DNA of 64,000 nucleotides from Cardiocondyla obscurior. Its lineage: Eukaryota; Arthropoda; Insecta; Hymenoptera; Formicidae. The position numbers were made by a program, and so were the translations under genes. The stretch is from the NCBI RefSeq assembly GCF_019399895.1, contig NC_091872.1, forward strand, positions 7,014,395 through 7,078,394. The letters are read 5' to 3'. Under the pieces are notes generated by a model, which worked only from the letters and a program-made list of their open reading frames with translations, was not told the origin of the DNA and searched no databases. Shown one piece after another: positions 1-14,300 of this stretch (the stretch's first letter is position 1; each line of letters opens with the position of its first letter).

Positions 1-3000
1 AGATTTACCAATAGACGTATTATCTGCATTCAACATTTAGCAGTAAGTATGACTATATGATATTGACAGCCTATCACGTGTTCTGCACTTTAAAAAGCAA
101 TCAAACTAGCCATGTTTAATGATAGTGAAACATATAGATTTTAATAAAATCTATCGGCAAATCATAAAATAACATTGATTGTTGCTTTAAGATATCGATA
201 TAATATGTAATGTGCAAAGAAAAGTTTTTCGATTTATTCTTTTTATATTTTTCTAATCGATTTGTTTGCTGTTGCTACTTTTTTTTTTCCTTTTTTTTTC
301 TTTTTTTGCCTTTCAGCATTGTAAGTGTGTCGGAAAAGTGTACAGCCGGATACTTGTGAAGAAACGTAAAAAATTTTATTTCTTAATGAGAATGAGAGTT
401 TTGTGTTATTAAATAATTCTAATTATATATTTATACTTCTTTAAACTTTATTTGTCAATAATTTTTTATTTGATTGTTAAAGATCTAAAAATTTATTATT
501 TTAAGCTTTAAAAAATGCTAGACACATATAAAGATTTAAGTGTTTACGTTGTGTTCGTGTTAAAATATTAAATGTTATATATTAAAAAATTTAGATACTC
601 GAAAATTTAAGAATTTATAGATCCACGTGGTCGCTTATTTAACAATTGAACGATATAAATACCAAAAATATAGAAATATAGGATTTTGAAAACATAATTT
701 GACTTATATAAAATAATTTGTTATATAATTATTATATTAATTATGTATATTTTTATAAAAAGAAAATGAAAGCGGATTATCTAATCCGTTAGAAAGAGAT
801 ACCGGCACATTACTATTTCCACACACTTAACGTGCGCCTCACAGTTAATTTTAACGAGGATTTTAATGTGTTAATAAAACCTGTGCAGGTTTTAAAAACA
901 ATTTTAACTCTCGTAAATTCACTCTGAAATTAGTGCAAGAGTTATGTTTTTAGTACAAATGTCTTCAGGTATATATCTTTATTTATAATTGAAAAGAAGA
1001 CAATTTTCTCCTCATACATATATATATATATACATATATATTATCTCTCTTTGTCTTTTTCTCTCTCTTTCGCTGTCGATTTGAATGTTACAATATGCGA
1101 ACGAGAAAAAGAAACATAGAAAAAGAGGAAGAAGACAAAGAAAAAGAGTGTTGCTCATTATTGGGAGAGCAAACTAATGCCATTAGTTTATACGACTTTT
1201 TATGAGCTGTCGAGCATAAAATCGCGCCGAATGTGAGAGCGAGTGATCGCGTCGCACCTCGAATTGCCTTCTCGACAGCTGTATCTCAAGTTTTAATAAA
1301 ACCGAAGCGTAAACTACTTTTCGTAGTCATCTAGAACACATTTCATGTTCATTTATTTATGTCATACGACGCGACAATTTGCACGATCAAGGGAAAAATA
1401 GTATTAAAAAATTAAGAAATGCAACGTACCGTACATGCAACCACGTTTTTATTCTCTTTTCATTGTGTATTTCATTACATTTTTAACACTTTGAACACTG
1501 ATATGTCAGTGCGTAGTTTTACTCATTCTGAGTAATCTTTACAACAGCGCTACGAATAATTTCCAGTTTTTTCGTGGTGTGCGATAGACAGATGTCCGGT
1601 GTTCGAAGGCTGACTGACTCGCCTGGGAGCCTCAAAAGTGTTTTTTTCGACAAGCAGAGCCTCAGGCCACGCAGTCGGTCTCTCGCCAATTGTAAACGCA
1701 CCAAGTGCAAGCGGAGGGCGAAGACCGAAAAATATTACTTATTAATAGTCGCTTTTAGCAGCCTCTCGAACGTCATATGTTTCTTCGAGAGAAAACAATA
1801 GCGTGAACCCTTCAACCGATAGCGTCGTTCATCCGTAGTTTAGTGGCACGAGTGAACCGAACTCGTCGCACCGTCCACTTTGTCTTTTGATATCACGAGA
1901 TAAATTTTTCTTTTTATCGATGACATTCGTATAAAAACAAAACCAACGCTTTGCGCTCGGAATGCACAATACTTTTTGTCACAAGCAAAACATACAGATT
2001 TATTTAAGAAATTTATCTGTCGGCGCCGTCTAAAAGAATTGTCATCTTGAGTTTATTTCATATTAATTTATCATTGAAGAAACGGAGACAAATAAAAATA
2101 AAATAAAATTACGGGATTATTCGACAAACTTGAGTAGTAAGATTGGATTGTTGATTGCGTGTAATTAAAGAAAATAGATTAACTGAGGGACTTAGATAAG
2201 ACAAATACAGTAACTTTGCGTCAATTGTTCTCGCGATTAACGGACGGGGTACGGGTCCTTAAGATATCTACATATTAGAAATAACGATTATTATTGTTAC
2301 TATATATTACTATTATAAGCGTAATGATACTGTATTAGCGTTGACTTATAGTGCGTTAGGGTATTGTTATAATAATTTAATAATAATCCGTTGTTCAAAG
2401 TTACATACCGCAATAGTGTAGCGCGATTATATAGTGTCAAAACGAGATTCACCCAATTACATTAAATCTGGGGTCGGCGCTTCGCAGCGTAAAGAGTTGA
2501 TCTACCGGCTGAAGGGTTAAAGAGCGTTCAGATACAGCGAGCGTCTTTTTAGAATTTTTCACGGTGAGAGGTAGCATACGTACCGCGTTGTAACAGTAAA
2601 AATAAAACTTTAACAGGTTAACTGAGCGATTGTATCAATCGTCGAGATTCTGGCAATGTATAGTACATTCGTTGAAGGGATACGAAACGAGTACACGATT
2701 TATAAGTTACTACGATATCACGCTACTGCACTATGCAGAGAATGATGCTACGTGTTCTCTTTCACATTTTTTTTTTTTTATTTTTTATTTTTAGTCGCCT
2801 TGTCGCGGAGGCCGAGCGTTCTTTTGAACCTCTTGTATTTGTCATAAGCAGCGACTATAAATCGCAAGTCTCTAGGGCAAGCTTCAAGATAACGCAGGTA
2901 AACGCCGACAAACTAGAAGGCTGACAATGCGGAACGCTAATTAAATCGGAAGAACACGAATCTTTCTTTTGTCAACAATAATTATTTTTTTATAGAATCG

Positions 3001-4460
3001 GCGAGTACTATATTAATAATTAGTAAGCGTTAGTGGTAAAGGGATATCAGGAAAAACTTGGAGCTTAAGTATATTGAAAATCGAGGATGTTCCGAGACGA
3101 CGATGTAAATCCGCGATTTTACATTTGTTATTAAGATGAATATCGCAAGATCGTTTTTAGAGAAAATTTGTACGCATTTGTTAAATCCCGCGCTAGTTTA
3201 TAAACGCCTTCACAAAACCTTGTGGTGTTGGCTTCGCTTTTTTCCGACTTAATACATTTCTTATAAACGTAGATTGTTATTCAGAAATGCGGAAAGAATC
3301 AAAAGGTGAATATTAGAATACTCGAGTGTAAATTTTTCTCATTTCTATTGTATATTGTTAACACATCAGTATGTCTGTATATTAGAAACGAGTAATAGTT
3401 TCTCCTCGTTTAAGTTCTAAGCAATTCCATCAGTTAGTTGGCAAAGCTTTACAAGTTTTACACCACTCGACGTGCCCCGGTCTCTAAAACCATTTTAACA
3501 GATAAACTCCGAGTATAGATAAGAGTTCTAACGATTGTCTATCTCTACTTCTATTTTGTTTACGTTATGCGACACAACGATCGAGAAGGATTGAAGTAAT
3601 TTATTCTTGCCGAGATAATAAAACATTTGTATTGTCAAAACGCTTGTCTTCGTCAATGATTGTGAATATCGTCAATCCTCAAACTTTTTCCTGTTCTATG
3701 CTACATACAAACATTTTATTAAAAAAAAAAAAAAAAAATTCTGGAGTTACGTAAATGAATATCAATTATTGAAGTACATATTGTTAACAATTTTTATAAA
3801 TGTACATTTATTTTATACTTATTATAATTTTTAAGTTCATTATATTTTATTACTTTATATTATAAATGTCAATTATTTCTAAAATAATTTTCAATTATTA
3901 AAATATTTAAAAATAAAGAATATAGACTCGGACGAAAAATATCCTGCATTCGACTCCGATTTACGTTTTTAATATCGGAAATTCAACGTCCAATGATTAT
4001 TTTTACGTAGTTTGTTTTTATATTTACCTAAAAGTTGCTCCGCCGATGCATGATGCCCTTTCCGGGTCTGCTCTTCCTCTCAGGATGTCTGCGGGATGTC
4101 GGGTTGGTTCTTCTTCAATAGTAGATTATTATCTGAAACAGAAAAATTGCAGTTAATATTCTGTTCTGTTCTAGCGTGCACTTATAGCCGTTTTTATAGA
4201 TAGGACACGAAAATAGTCAATTTATAGAAAAATTGTCTATTTCCCGCTCTTTCTCCCTTCCATATGTTTCCCCTTCCCTTCTTTCCCTCCGGGTTCTCCG
4301 TCGAAAGATGGCCCGCGACTCCGTTCCGTTGACGAGGGTGTGAACGCTTTTTTCAGAAAAAGTCCAGCTCTGGTGGCTCCGGTGGAGAAAAAGGGATCCG
4401 CGACTTCTCTGAGTTTCTTCGCAGTTAACAAGCTTCTATAAAAAGCTGATTATGCTGCAT
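1..4460. other. Unassigned AT-rich flank with a less AT-rich core
   Basis: No convincing protein-coding exon is visible. The stretch 1200-3650 is less AT-rich than its surroundings but has only short ORFs without recognisable domains. An AATAAA at about 3618, followed by a T/G-rich stretch, would fit the 3' end of a long plus-strand 3' UTR entering from the left, but this is inference. An exact 10-bp inverted repeat (AGCTGTCGAG / CTCGACAGCT) lies at about 1204-1281. A poly(A) run is at about 3720. Confidence 0.4.
4021..4132 (-). other. Possible minus-strand exon carrying duplicated element copy A
   Basis: Read on the minus strand, a polypyrimidine stretch ending in TTTCTGTTTCAG at about 4133 is followed by about 104 nt and then by TTTTAG|GTAAATAT near 4028, which is a plausible acceptor and donor. 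The donor-proximal 41 bp (4021-4061) recur with 3 mismatches at 45523-45563. No conserved reading frame links the two copies, because one has an extra base. A non-coding exon or a dispersed repeat is therefore more likely than a coding exon. Function unknown. Confidence 0.35.
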
Positions 4461-4461
4461 T

Positions 4462-4489
4462 CGTCGGCGTCGTCGTCGTCGTCGTCGTG
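4462..4489. repeat. (CGT)n trinucleotide microsatellite
   Basis: A run of CGT/GTC triplets with one interruption lies in the GC-rich region upstream of MEGF8. No open coding context is evident. It probably marks the start of the CpG-rich promoter region. Confidence 0.85.
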
Positions 4490-5375
4490 ATAGGTACGGA
4501 AAGTTCACGGGCACGTGTGTGCGTGTGTGACGTGCACCCACAGCATGGCCGCGCGCGCGAGTGTGTGTGAGTGCACGTCGCTTACTTATTCGTGCTTATT
4601 TGCAAATTGATGAGGAGCCTTGCGTTCTCGTGCGACGCTGCTTTCAGCTGCTTTGCCGCGGAGGTCTGTCCTTCGGTACTCCGCGCGACTTGTGCCACTC
4701 CGCGCTCCGCTCGCGACATACGTGCGTGTGTTTGTACATGATCGTGCGCTCGAGAGATTGTTGATCGAGCGTTCCCTTCAAGTCCTTCGATTGGGAATAT
4801 TCTGCCCCGCAGTGCACAGTATAAAAATACGGCAATCCGAAACCTTGGTCGCCCCTCGTTCTCGCAAACTGTGCTACTGCTCCGACCTGCCACCGTTCTG
4901 CTGTGCGTTATGTAAAAGTTTGAAAGATTTAGCCACCCGTGCTAAATCTTTTTCTTGACTGCGAAACGAGATACTGTTTCGCTGACACGAAATTGAGATC
5001 GTAAGGTTGAAAAATTCGATTTTGACACCTCGTGCGTTTGTAGCACGCTCGTTAACGTGCATCTGCTCCAAACTTTTGACACATGGCACATTGTAAAACT
5101 ATATTTAAAGCCTAATCGTGTACTAGATTTCATAAATTGCATTGTATGGTGATCCCTAATATGACACAGCTGTGCAAATTTATTCTTGAGCTTCTTATCT
5201 CTTGCATCAAAGTCTCGTTTATATGTGCAGACAAAGCAATACTAAATCGTGTTTATTTTTTCTAGATATGACTCTCTCTGTGCATACCACACAGTGTAAT
5301 TGCTCAAGGAATTACCCGGTGTCTATGAATGATGCCCTGTGTGCTGCTGAACGACACTGAGGTGCACGCACTGTG
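4490..5375 (+). promoter_or_regulatory. Probable MEGF8 promoter and 5' UTR
   Basis: This stretch is GC- and CpG-rich with GTGTG/GCGCG runs, unlike the AT-rich DNA to its left. It ends at the MEGF8 start codon. A likely 3' splice site (ATTTTTTCTAG) ends at 5265, so 5266-5375 may be the last part of a spliced 5' UTR. A 30-codon upstream ORF (5268-5360) lies in the same frame as MEGF8 and stops 15 nt before its ATG. No TATA box or initiator could be assigned with confidence. Confidence 0.5.
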
Positions 5376-8300
5376 ATGGGGTGGACAACACCCACCACAG
5401 CATGGATTGTCATATGGAGCTGCCTGCTGCCGGGCTTCTACTTAGCTCCGCAGGCATCTCCAAAGCAAGTGCCATGCGATAAGACAAGGAAAGTCTTTAC
5501 AGACTCGTGGGGGATCATCAGCGATGGGCCAATGGGCTCAAACTATACTCAAGACTCTCACTGCGAGTGGCTCATCAAAGGTTGGTCCGAGACCCACTTT
5601 TTTCAAATTCTAAAAAATTTATCTATCAGATAAACATGCATTTGTCTTTGTTGCAGCTAACCACAGCCGCCAATTTATTACATTAAGTTTTCGAACAATG
5701 GGCACAGAGTGTAGTTATGATTATGTGTTTGTTTATGATGGGGATTCTTTTCGATCGCCACTTCTGGGTAGCTTCAGTGGCAAAACTGAGCCGCAGCAAG
5801 TAACGTCATCGTCGGGTTATGTAAGTATACATATCTTATGGTATAACAAGGGTGGATTGCAAACTTGAAGTTTTTTTCATAGCACAAACTAAATATGCAT
5901 AATTGTTATTACAGCGTAAAATGTATTAAAGCATTACTGTTCTTTTACAGATGTTAATATTATTATACAGTGACACTAATTACGTCTTAGACGGTTTTCA
6001 CGCGGAATTTTCGGTCACGGACTGTCCGAACAATTGCACTCATCATGGGAAATGTATCAATAATACATGCTTCTGCGAAAACGATTGGGGAGGTAAAGAT
6101 TGTTCCCGAGCTCTCTGTCCAAATAACTGCAGTAACGCTGGTGTTTGCGGAATAAAAAAATGTAAATGCAATAATGGTTACTCTGGGCAATCTTGTTCAC
6201 TACACAAAACACATCCAGATGGAAATCGGTACGTCAACTTGTTAAGTCACATGTTTTCCTCTTGTATTTACATATTATTTAATAATACCGTAATTACTTT
6301 TGAATTTAATTATTTGTGTAGGTGGCATTGGCTTTCACATTCGGAAGGTGGTCTGAGACCGCGCGCAGCTCATACAGCGATTTACGTTCAGGAAACAGAC
6401 TCGCTTTATGTTTTTGGCGGCTATGATCTCAATTATATATTAAGTGATTTAGAAGTATACAGGTTTAGCACAAGTCAATGGGAAGACGAATATGGAAGTA
6501 TAATAGGTAACTATATAAATCATTAAAGACTCAAGTTTGTCGTTGTGGAGTTAATGCCCAAGTTTTACATAAAAATTTTATAAGAAAGGAAAATAACTAC
6601 TTTTAATATTTTTTTATATTCATAGAAGGTGCCGCATCTGCCGAATATCTGGATCCAACGTTGATCGCCACTGAATTACAACGCAATCCTGGTGCCAAAG
6701 AGATATACGGCCTACCGACGTCATCTTTAATCTGGAAGCTGCTTTATAGCATCAAAGATAATAATACATTCGGCCTGCATGATCGAACTGTCGACGGTGG
6801 TCAGCACGGCTCGCGCGAGTTCAGGAATATGCCTAAAAACAAAGAGACCGAGAAAAGCGGAAGTACTATTAGAATCGACAGGAACGATAATATCAGGAGG
6901 AAACATCCACGAAATACAAGACCGCGATATTCACAAATGTCAACAAGGTAGTAAGTGACCTATCGCGCTCGTTTATTCGATATTTTAATTACTTTAATTT
7001 TTTTATTGCATTATATATTAATTATTTAAATCAATATTATTTTAAATAAAAATATCATATATTGTTTTTATTATTGGACATTTTATTTATGATAATTGAA
7101 AATTTGATTTTAGTTGAAATAATTTTTGATAACTTTATATAAAATTTTATCTACAATTGTTTACGAAAGGAATATCTAATGCTTTCTATTTTTTTAATAA
7201 CATTAAACTAATATTTTATTACGTTGGTATTTTAAGATATCGCAGAAACTTAGAGAACTTATACAGAGACCGCGATGCAACAGACGTGCAGAACGATGAC
7301 GTAAAATGGGAAGAGCAAATTGTAGCGGGGTCCGCGGAAGATAATATTTTCATACCAGAGTTTACGGATCCAAAATTAACCACGAGTTCGTTAAAGGAGG
7401 AAGTTACGGAGCCCACCGTAGATGAATTTCCCAAGCCGAGTCCCCGATATGGTCACGCTGCGTGTAAATATCAAGGTCTGTTCATATAGTACAATTTTAC
7501 TGTCCAAGGAAATTAAGCAAAAAGTGTCATACTGCAAAAATAAAAAAAATTAAGGAATTGTTTTACTTCGTACAAACTTATTACAGTTTTTAGCGCAAAT
7601 GCATATAACGTGAAACGAATAAAAGATTGACCTTGTTTTGAAATAAATTATTTTTACTTTAGTTTAAAAGATTACAAAAAATTTCTTTGATTTTTATTAC
7701 AGTAATTTGATCACAGCATGTTAAAACACCCGTGCGATTTAAAATTGTAAATTCATAAATTTTAAGCTATACATTTATCAGTCTCAAAACTAATAGAATT
7801 TCTCTATTTTAGATGGATTTGTCATCTATGGAGGAAAGGTGCAAGATGGTTCTCTATCAAATGAGTTGTGGCATTACAGTGTAAAAAAACGCATGTGGAC
7901 TTTACGCGCTAAGAACTCTCCTTTTTACCCGCCTAGACTTACGCGGCATACTCTGACTTTGGCAGGCGACTATATCTATCTGTTTGGAGGTAGCACCGTT
8001 GATGGGGAGTTTTCGTCCAGCCTCTATAAAATTAAGCTGCGCTTAGGTATGGTTAAATGCATCTTTAGATTGTTAAAGTAAAAAATATGCAAGGAATTTA
8101 TGCATTTATACACTCTACATATAAAACGTAATTAATATTAAAAATTAATAAGATAATTAATTCATAATGTTCTTACAGCGGATCTAACAGCAATTAATGA
8201 GAGATGGATAGAAGTGCGACCTCGAGGTGGTAAAGAACTCGATGTACGCGTGGTAGCACATTCGACTGTGTATCATCGTGCAACGAATTCTCTTTTAGTA

Positions 8301-11300
8301 TACGGTGGCGTAGTCGCCAGCGTTGCTCGTTTTAGCAAACTGTCTGATCGAATGTTCGTTTTTCAACTGGATAGAAAGGTTTGGTCTGAGATCCATTATC
8401 CGAGAGCGCATTTGCGAGACACGTACGTTCCGAGAGAACGTGCGTTTCACACATGTAATATTATAGGTATTTATTTATAATATTAAGTTATTAATTTTTT
8501 AAATTAAAATATATAAATGTAGCTATATAAATTTTTTTTATATAAGCTTTGTTATAAATTATAAAATTGCTTTATATATAAATTTGAGATAATTTATACG
8601 TAATATATTTTAAATTTTAAAATGCATATTAGTAATGTAATTTAAAAGACATGCTTTTTTCATTATTGTGACAGGAAATTATTTGGTGGTATTCGGCGGA
8701 TATTCTCATAGACATAATAAGGAAGAGATCTGTTACGATAATCAGATGTATCTATATCATCTCGGTTGTCATGCTTGGGTGAGCCACGATGTGTTAGGTT
8801 TAAATGATAAAGGTAAAAGAAATTTTATGTATTTTACGCAAAATTTGCGGAATTTTTTGTTTAACGATTTAAATTAAATTATTAAAATCTTACTTTTCCA
8901 TTTCTCAGATTCTCGTTATCCTAAGCAGCAAGGCGTATTTGCTCACGCAGCAGATGTACGCAACGGAAACACTTTATTGCTCGTTGGTGGATATCATGGT
9001 AACGTAAACGCAGATCTTCTTGCGTATACTTTGCCTCCCATGTTAGCGCCGGGAGACGAGGATTACGTCGAGCCAGAACAAATTTGCTCAAGACACAAAA
9101 GTTTAATGGAGTGCGCGGCAAATCCCGAATGTGGCTGGTGTTCCGCGGATGAGGTATTTTATTGATTTTATTTTTATACTTATTTACAAAACAGCTGTCG
9201 TTTTTAGACTTTAATGTAATTTCCTGACGTGATTATAGATATGTTACGGACGAACGATAGGCAGCAATTGCACAACAAACTTACAAACAACGCGCTGTCC
9301 GGGAGTTTGTCCTGCATTGGGCGACTGTCATTCTTGCTTGATTCATGGTCAACCGGGTGGTGGTTGGGGCACGAATTTTCGTGGCAAAAAGTCTGTATCG
9401 AACAAACTGAATCTGGGTACGTGTACGTGGTGCGTGCAAAATGCCCGCTGCCATCACAAAGATGACAATTACGGAGTATGTGGCCTACGGGACGATACTC
9501 CTTCGCAGATACCGGGCTGGTGGGGCTCAAAAGGCACGGAAATCACCAAAGTTGAAGAATGTCGGGAGATGGACAAGAGACCCGGTTTGACTTTTCTCAA
9601 ATACAAACCACCGGTGAACTTTAGCCAGCCCGACTCAGTCGCCATTGTGAACGCGACTACAGTTGATTTTAACGTACCATCTATGCAAGGAGCGAAAACG
9701 GAATCTGCATTGGGCGGTGAGATGATTGCCAGACTAACCGGCTTTCTGAGACCACCAAATTATCTATGGGACAGCGCAGCGGAGCACTTAAAGATCTGTG
9801 TTAGTTATAATAGCGCTACACTTCACGTTTCGCGAGACGATGATCCTAACAAGCTGGTGAGTTAAAATTGCATAAACTAATCGAATAACTTCAATATTTT
9901 TAAACTTTAAATAATTTTTTTTTTTAATAATAAATAATTTTTTTTTTTTTTTTGTAAATTTAGGAACTAGTCGCTAATCTAACTGCCGAGACATCTCAGT
10001 GTATACCGACGAAATGGCCAGATAGTGGATATCCAATGGAGCTACAGCCGGGTCGTTATTTATTGGATTTCGAGTCAAAAAGAATGGTGACCGCGAGCTA
10101 TGCTTACGCGAGTAAAATGGAAATTACACATAATAAAAAAATGGAGAATCCGAAAGTCTTCACCTTCGAATATTTGGAACCGTATCAAAACGGCTCTTGT
10201 CATCAGTACGGCAATTGTCTGCACTGCTTAACCGATTCTTCGTGCGGCTGGTGTGATATTACAAATCAATGTTTATCGCGCTCTACTAACGAGACGGAAA
10301 GTTGTGCTGTAGACGTGGAATGGGACGAGGAACGCGGTGAAACAATACGCGAGTGGCATTATTTGACAATCACGCCATCAGCGTGCGCCAACTGTTCTAA
10401 TTATATCTCTTGCGAGTCGTGTGTCGGTACTAATTTGTGCGAGTGGTGGACTGAGGAGGCTAGATGTGCACGAATCGGCAGACTACCCAACGCCGTAATG
10501 AATTTAGATCAGTGTCCGATCCCGTGTAGACAGCGTTCCAACTGCACTCAGTGCTTAGACGAACGAGGCAGATGCGTGTGGTGCGAAGCTACGCGAGAGT
10601 GTTTCTCATTTTCTGTCTATACATCGGAGTATCAATTTGGATTATGTCGAGAATGGATGGACCAGGCGGGCTTGATGGGTGTCACGTCGCGCAGCGGCTC
10701 GTCGCTCACCGGCAACGATCAATGCAAGAGCTGTAGCCGGCATTCTAACTGTTCCAGCTGCCTGCATTCTCTCAGCTGTGGCTGGTGCTATAGCCTCGAG
10801 AATCCCATCACTGGTATGTGCGTTCAGGGCGATTTTAATCAAGCTCATATCAACTGCAGCGCGCTCATCAACGAGTACCGTAACAGCAGTCTCAGAGCCG
10901 ACGAGTCTGGTTGGGCGTATGCACAGTGCCCAGATGTAGACGAGTGCGATCTCGGCTTGCACGATTGCCACCCTGATGCGATTTGCACAAACACCCACGG
11001 CAGTTTTAGCTGTCAGTGCAAGCGCGGTTTTAACGGAGACGGTAAGGAAAACTGCACCAAAACCTGCTACGAAAGATGCGTCAACGGATATTGCAGCGAA
11101 GCGCCAGATTACAAGTGCGAGTGTAATCTAGGCTGGACTGGACCAGATTGTCGAACTAATTGCGGCTGTTACAATCATTCCACGTGCCTGCAGGTATAAA
11201 AAATAAAAATTTATTTGACTTTTTAAAATTTGATTCTCTAAAACTTGCAAAATTATTCAGTTTGCTATTCAATATTGTGAATTAATTAATTAATTCGTTA

Positions 11301-14300
11301 TATTACTATTAATTATTATTTATTTATTTTTTATATTTATATTTATATTATTTATATTTAATATTATTATTAATTAAATTTTTAGGGACCAGGTATCTGC
11401 GACGAGTGCCAAGACTGGACGACCGGACGCTACTGTGAAGAATGTAAAGCGGGAAGTTACGGAAATGCGACCATACCGTTGGGTTGTCGCGAATGTAATT
11501 GCAACGGGCACGGCGACGTGGAGCTCGGTGTTTGCGATCGACAGACTGGCATGTGTTTCTGTCGCGATAATACCGAGGGTGATAAGTGTCAACGCTGCAA
11601 ACGGGGCTACTATGGAGATCCGCGTAATGGCGGGATGTGTTACTACGGCTGTATGTCTCGAGGTATGCTGGGTGGCGAAGGAAACGGTAAGCAGGGCCTC
11701 GGTAGCCGACACTCGCAATCTTCACTTTGGGATAATTACATGGGTGACCAACCGACAAGAGAGTGCCTGTGGATCGTCAGTCCTGAGACACATCTCTCTT
11801 TGGATGCAACTACTCCAGCAATTCAGAGCGTAATACAGTTCACTATCCACGACGATATTAATGTAAGCTGTCAAGAAAATAGCGTATATGTGTACGACGG
11901 TCTGCCCGAGTTTGTCTCGTCTACCGGTGGTCATCAAAGTCAATTACTGGGCGTGTATTGCACAGAAAGCACCAACTATCCAGTAACAGTGGAAGCAAAA
12001 TCCGGATTTCTTACAGTGCATTATAAGCAATTGGACGAAGTAGAAGGCTTTAATGCGAGTTACGTGATAATGACATGTAACAACTGCCCGGGAAACCGCG
12101 AGTGCCGCAACGGTAACTGTCTCTGCAAATTCGGCTACGTGGGCATCAACTGCGACGTGGAAATCTGCCCGGATAATTGCACTGCTTCTGAAAAACGCGG
12201 CGTCTGCGACAAGGGTTACGGCCGTTGCGTTTGCGTGTCAGGCTACGGCGGACGCGACTGCTCTATCCAGCTGAAAAATTATCAATTAGTTTTTACGGAG
12301 CTCTTCAACTCAGAATACTTGGCCGATCATCTCGACCACTTAAGAAAAACATTGCCGCGTTTCGGACATAGCTTGGTGGCCGATCGACGCGGCAGTCTGT
12401 GGATGTTCGGTGGTTATTCGCTCAGCCACGGTCCTCTGAACGACATTAGACTTTTCGACACAAAGAATAATACCTGGATGCCAGTGACAGTGGAATCTAC
12501 GTCAGAAGCTTCCATGCCACAGGGCCGTTACTTCCACGCCGCCGAAATTGTGCACAGTAGACAACAGATTTATGTCTACGGTGGCCTGTCAATGAAGGAC
12601 GAGGACGTGCAAGGACTGTCGAATAATACTCTCAATGACTTTTGGAAATTCAGCTTGCAAAATCAACGGTGGAGCCAAATCGTACAGGATGAATTAAAAA
12701 AGGAGCCGCTTTCTCTGGCGGGCCATACGTTGACCTTGCGAAGAGACGGAGAATCGGAGAGCCTGATTTTGATCGGCGGTTTTAGTCCCAAGTACGGATA
12801 TCTCGATACAGTCTGGGAGTTTAACTTAGAAACTGAGACCTGGGACACAGTAAATACTGTTGGGAACGGACCTTTAGGCGTTTACGGTCATTCAACGGTG
12901 TATCATGGTAAATCTGACAGCTTTTATGTCTTCGGTGGCTACACTTATGCGGTAAATCGAACATTTATTTCGAATAAATTGTACGCCTTGAATTACAAAA
13001 TGCGAACGTGGTCTGTTTTACCGCCGTTTGAAGATGATTTCACAGATGGCAGCAGTTTACCACAAGCTAGATTTCTTCATTCTGCAGTCACGACGGACGA
13101 ATATATGGTGATATTTGGTGGTCGACAAAATCCTCACAACACTTCAGATTCTTTAATAGCGTACAAGTACTCGTGCAATTTGTGGATACGATTAATTACG
13201 AAGGACATGGAAACGATTGGCAGCCCACCACCGCCGGCGTACGCCCACGCGATGACGCATGCTGACCCGGAGTCGAACGCCGTTTACGTCGTTGGTGGCT
13301 TTGACGGTGGCATTAAGAGTCACGTCACATTAATCAGTATACCAGAAGACTTGTGTAATCTGTGGAAGGACAAAATCACGTGCAGAAAATACTTCGGCTG
13401 CTCATTCTGCGCTGTAACCACTCTCAATGGCACCAACACCTCTTTTTGCTTTTCGAATGAAGTATCGAGCAACCGGGGCGACAAGTGTGACATCAACGTG
13501 ACACAGGCGCAGCGGTCAAACGGAATATTCTGCAACTCTGACTGGATGGCGAGCAGGAAGTGCCAGAATTTCAAAACCTGTACGGAATGTCTCGCGGAGT
13601 GGCCGTACTACAAGGACGACCGGCCGGTTTGTAAGTGGTGTACCAACTGTCCGCACGGTAAGTGCATCCCGTCGGACAGAGATTGCGATGAGCAGCAGAT
13701 ACAAGAGCTGAACAAGTGCAGTGTGTCGCTAAGCAATGTGAATCAATGCGGAGAGCGACTGTGCCCGGCGAGCGATTGCGAAAAGTGCAACAGTCTGGAC
13801 AGCTGCGTTTGGACAAGGCAAGTTCTGAAGACCAACGAACTGGGATTGAAGCTAACGGGGGAGCCGGTCTACGACTGGAATTGCGTGCGGGACGACATCT
13901 TCGAGCGGTCCAGCATCAAGCTGAGCAGCACGCAGTGCGAGAAGAGATGCTCCGAGCACAAGGACTGCAGGAGCTGCCTGAAGGGAACTGGAGCTGAAGG
14001 TGGATGGAGCGAATGTAGGTGGTCCACGCAGTTAAACGAATGCATTTCTCCGTCGTATCAGCCGCTTTATTGCGCCGGCGGAGTTTGTGGCTTGGTGCTA
14101 CGTAGCGCGGATATGGACCACTGCCCAGAACCGTGCTCTGTGTTTAAGCAGTGCAGCACGTGTCTCAAGCACTCGCATTGCGGCTGGTGTTCCTTAGACT
14201 CCGCCAACATCACCGGTCAAGGAATATGCACGGAAGGGTCGCTCGAGGCGCCAGCAGATCACCCAGCGGGAGGTACATGCGAGATGTTTTATCACCAGCA

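Noticed and set aside
1832..1890. tRNA-like A box (CCGTAGTTTAGTGGC)
   Set aside because: No matching B box or acceptor-stem pairing follows, so it is not a tRNA. It could at most be a tRNA-derived fragment.
5373..5375. GTG just before the MEGF8 ATG as an alternative start
   Set aside because: An ATG follows directly and eukaryotic initiation at GTG would need evidence. The ATG at 5376 was used.
10551..10998. Overlapping open frames on both strands inside MEGF8 exon 12
   Set aside because: They are shadows of the Cys-rich MEGF8 coding frame, without domains or splice support.
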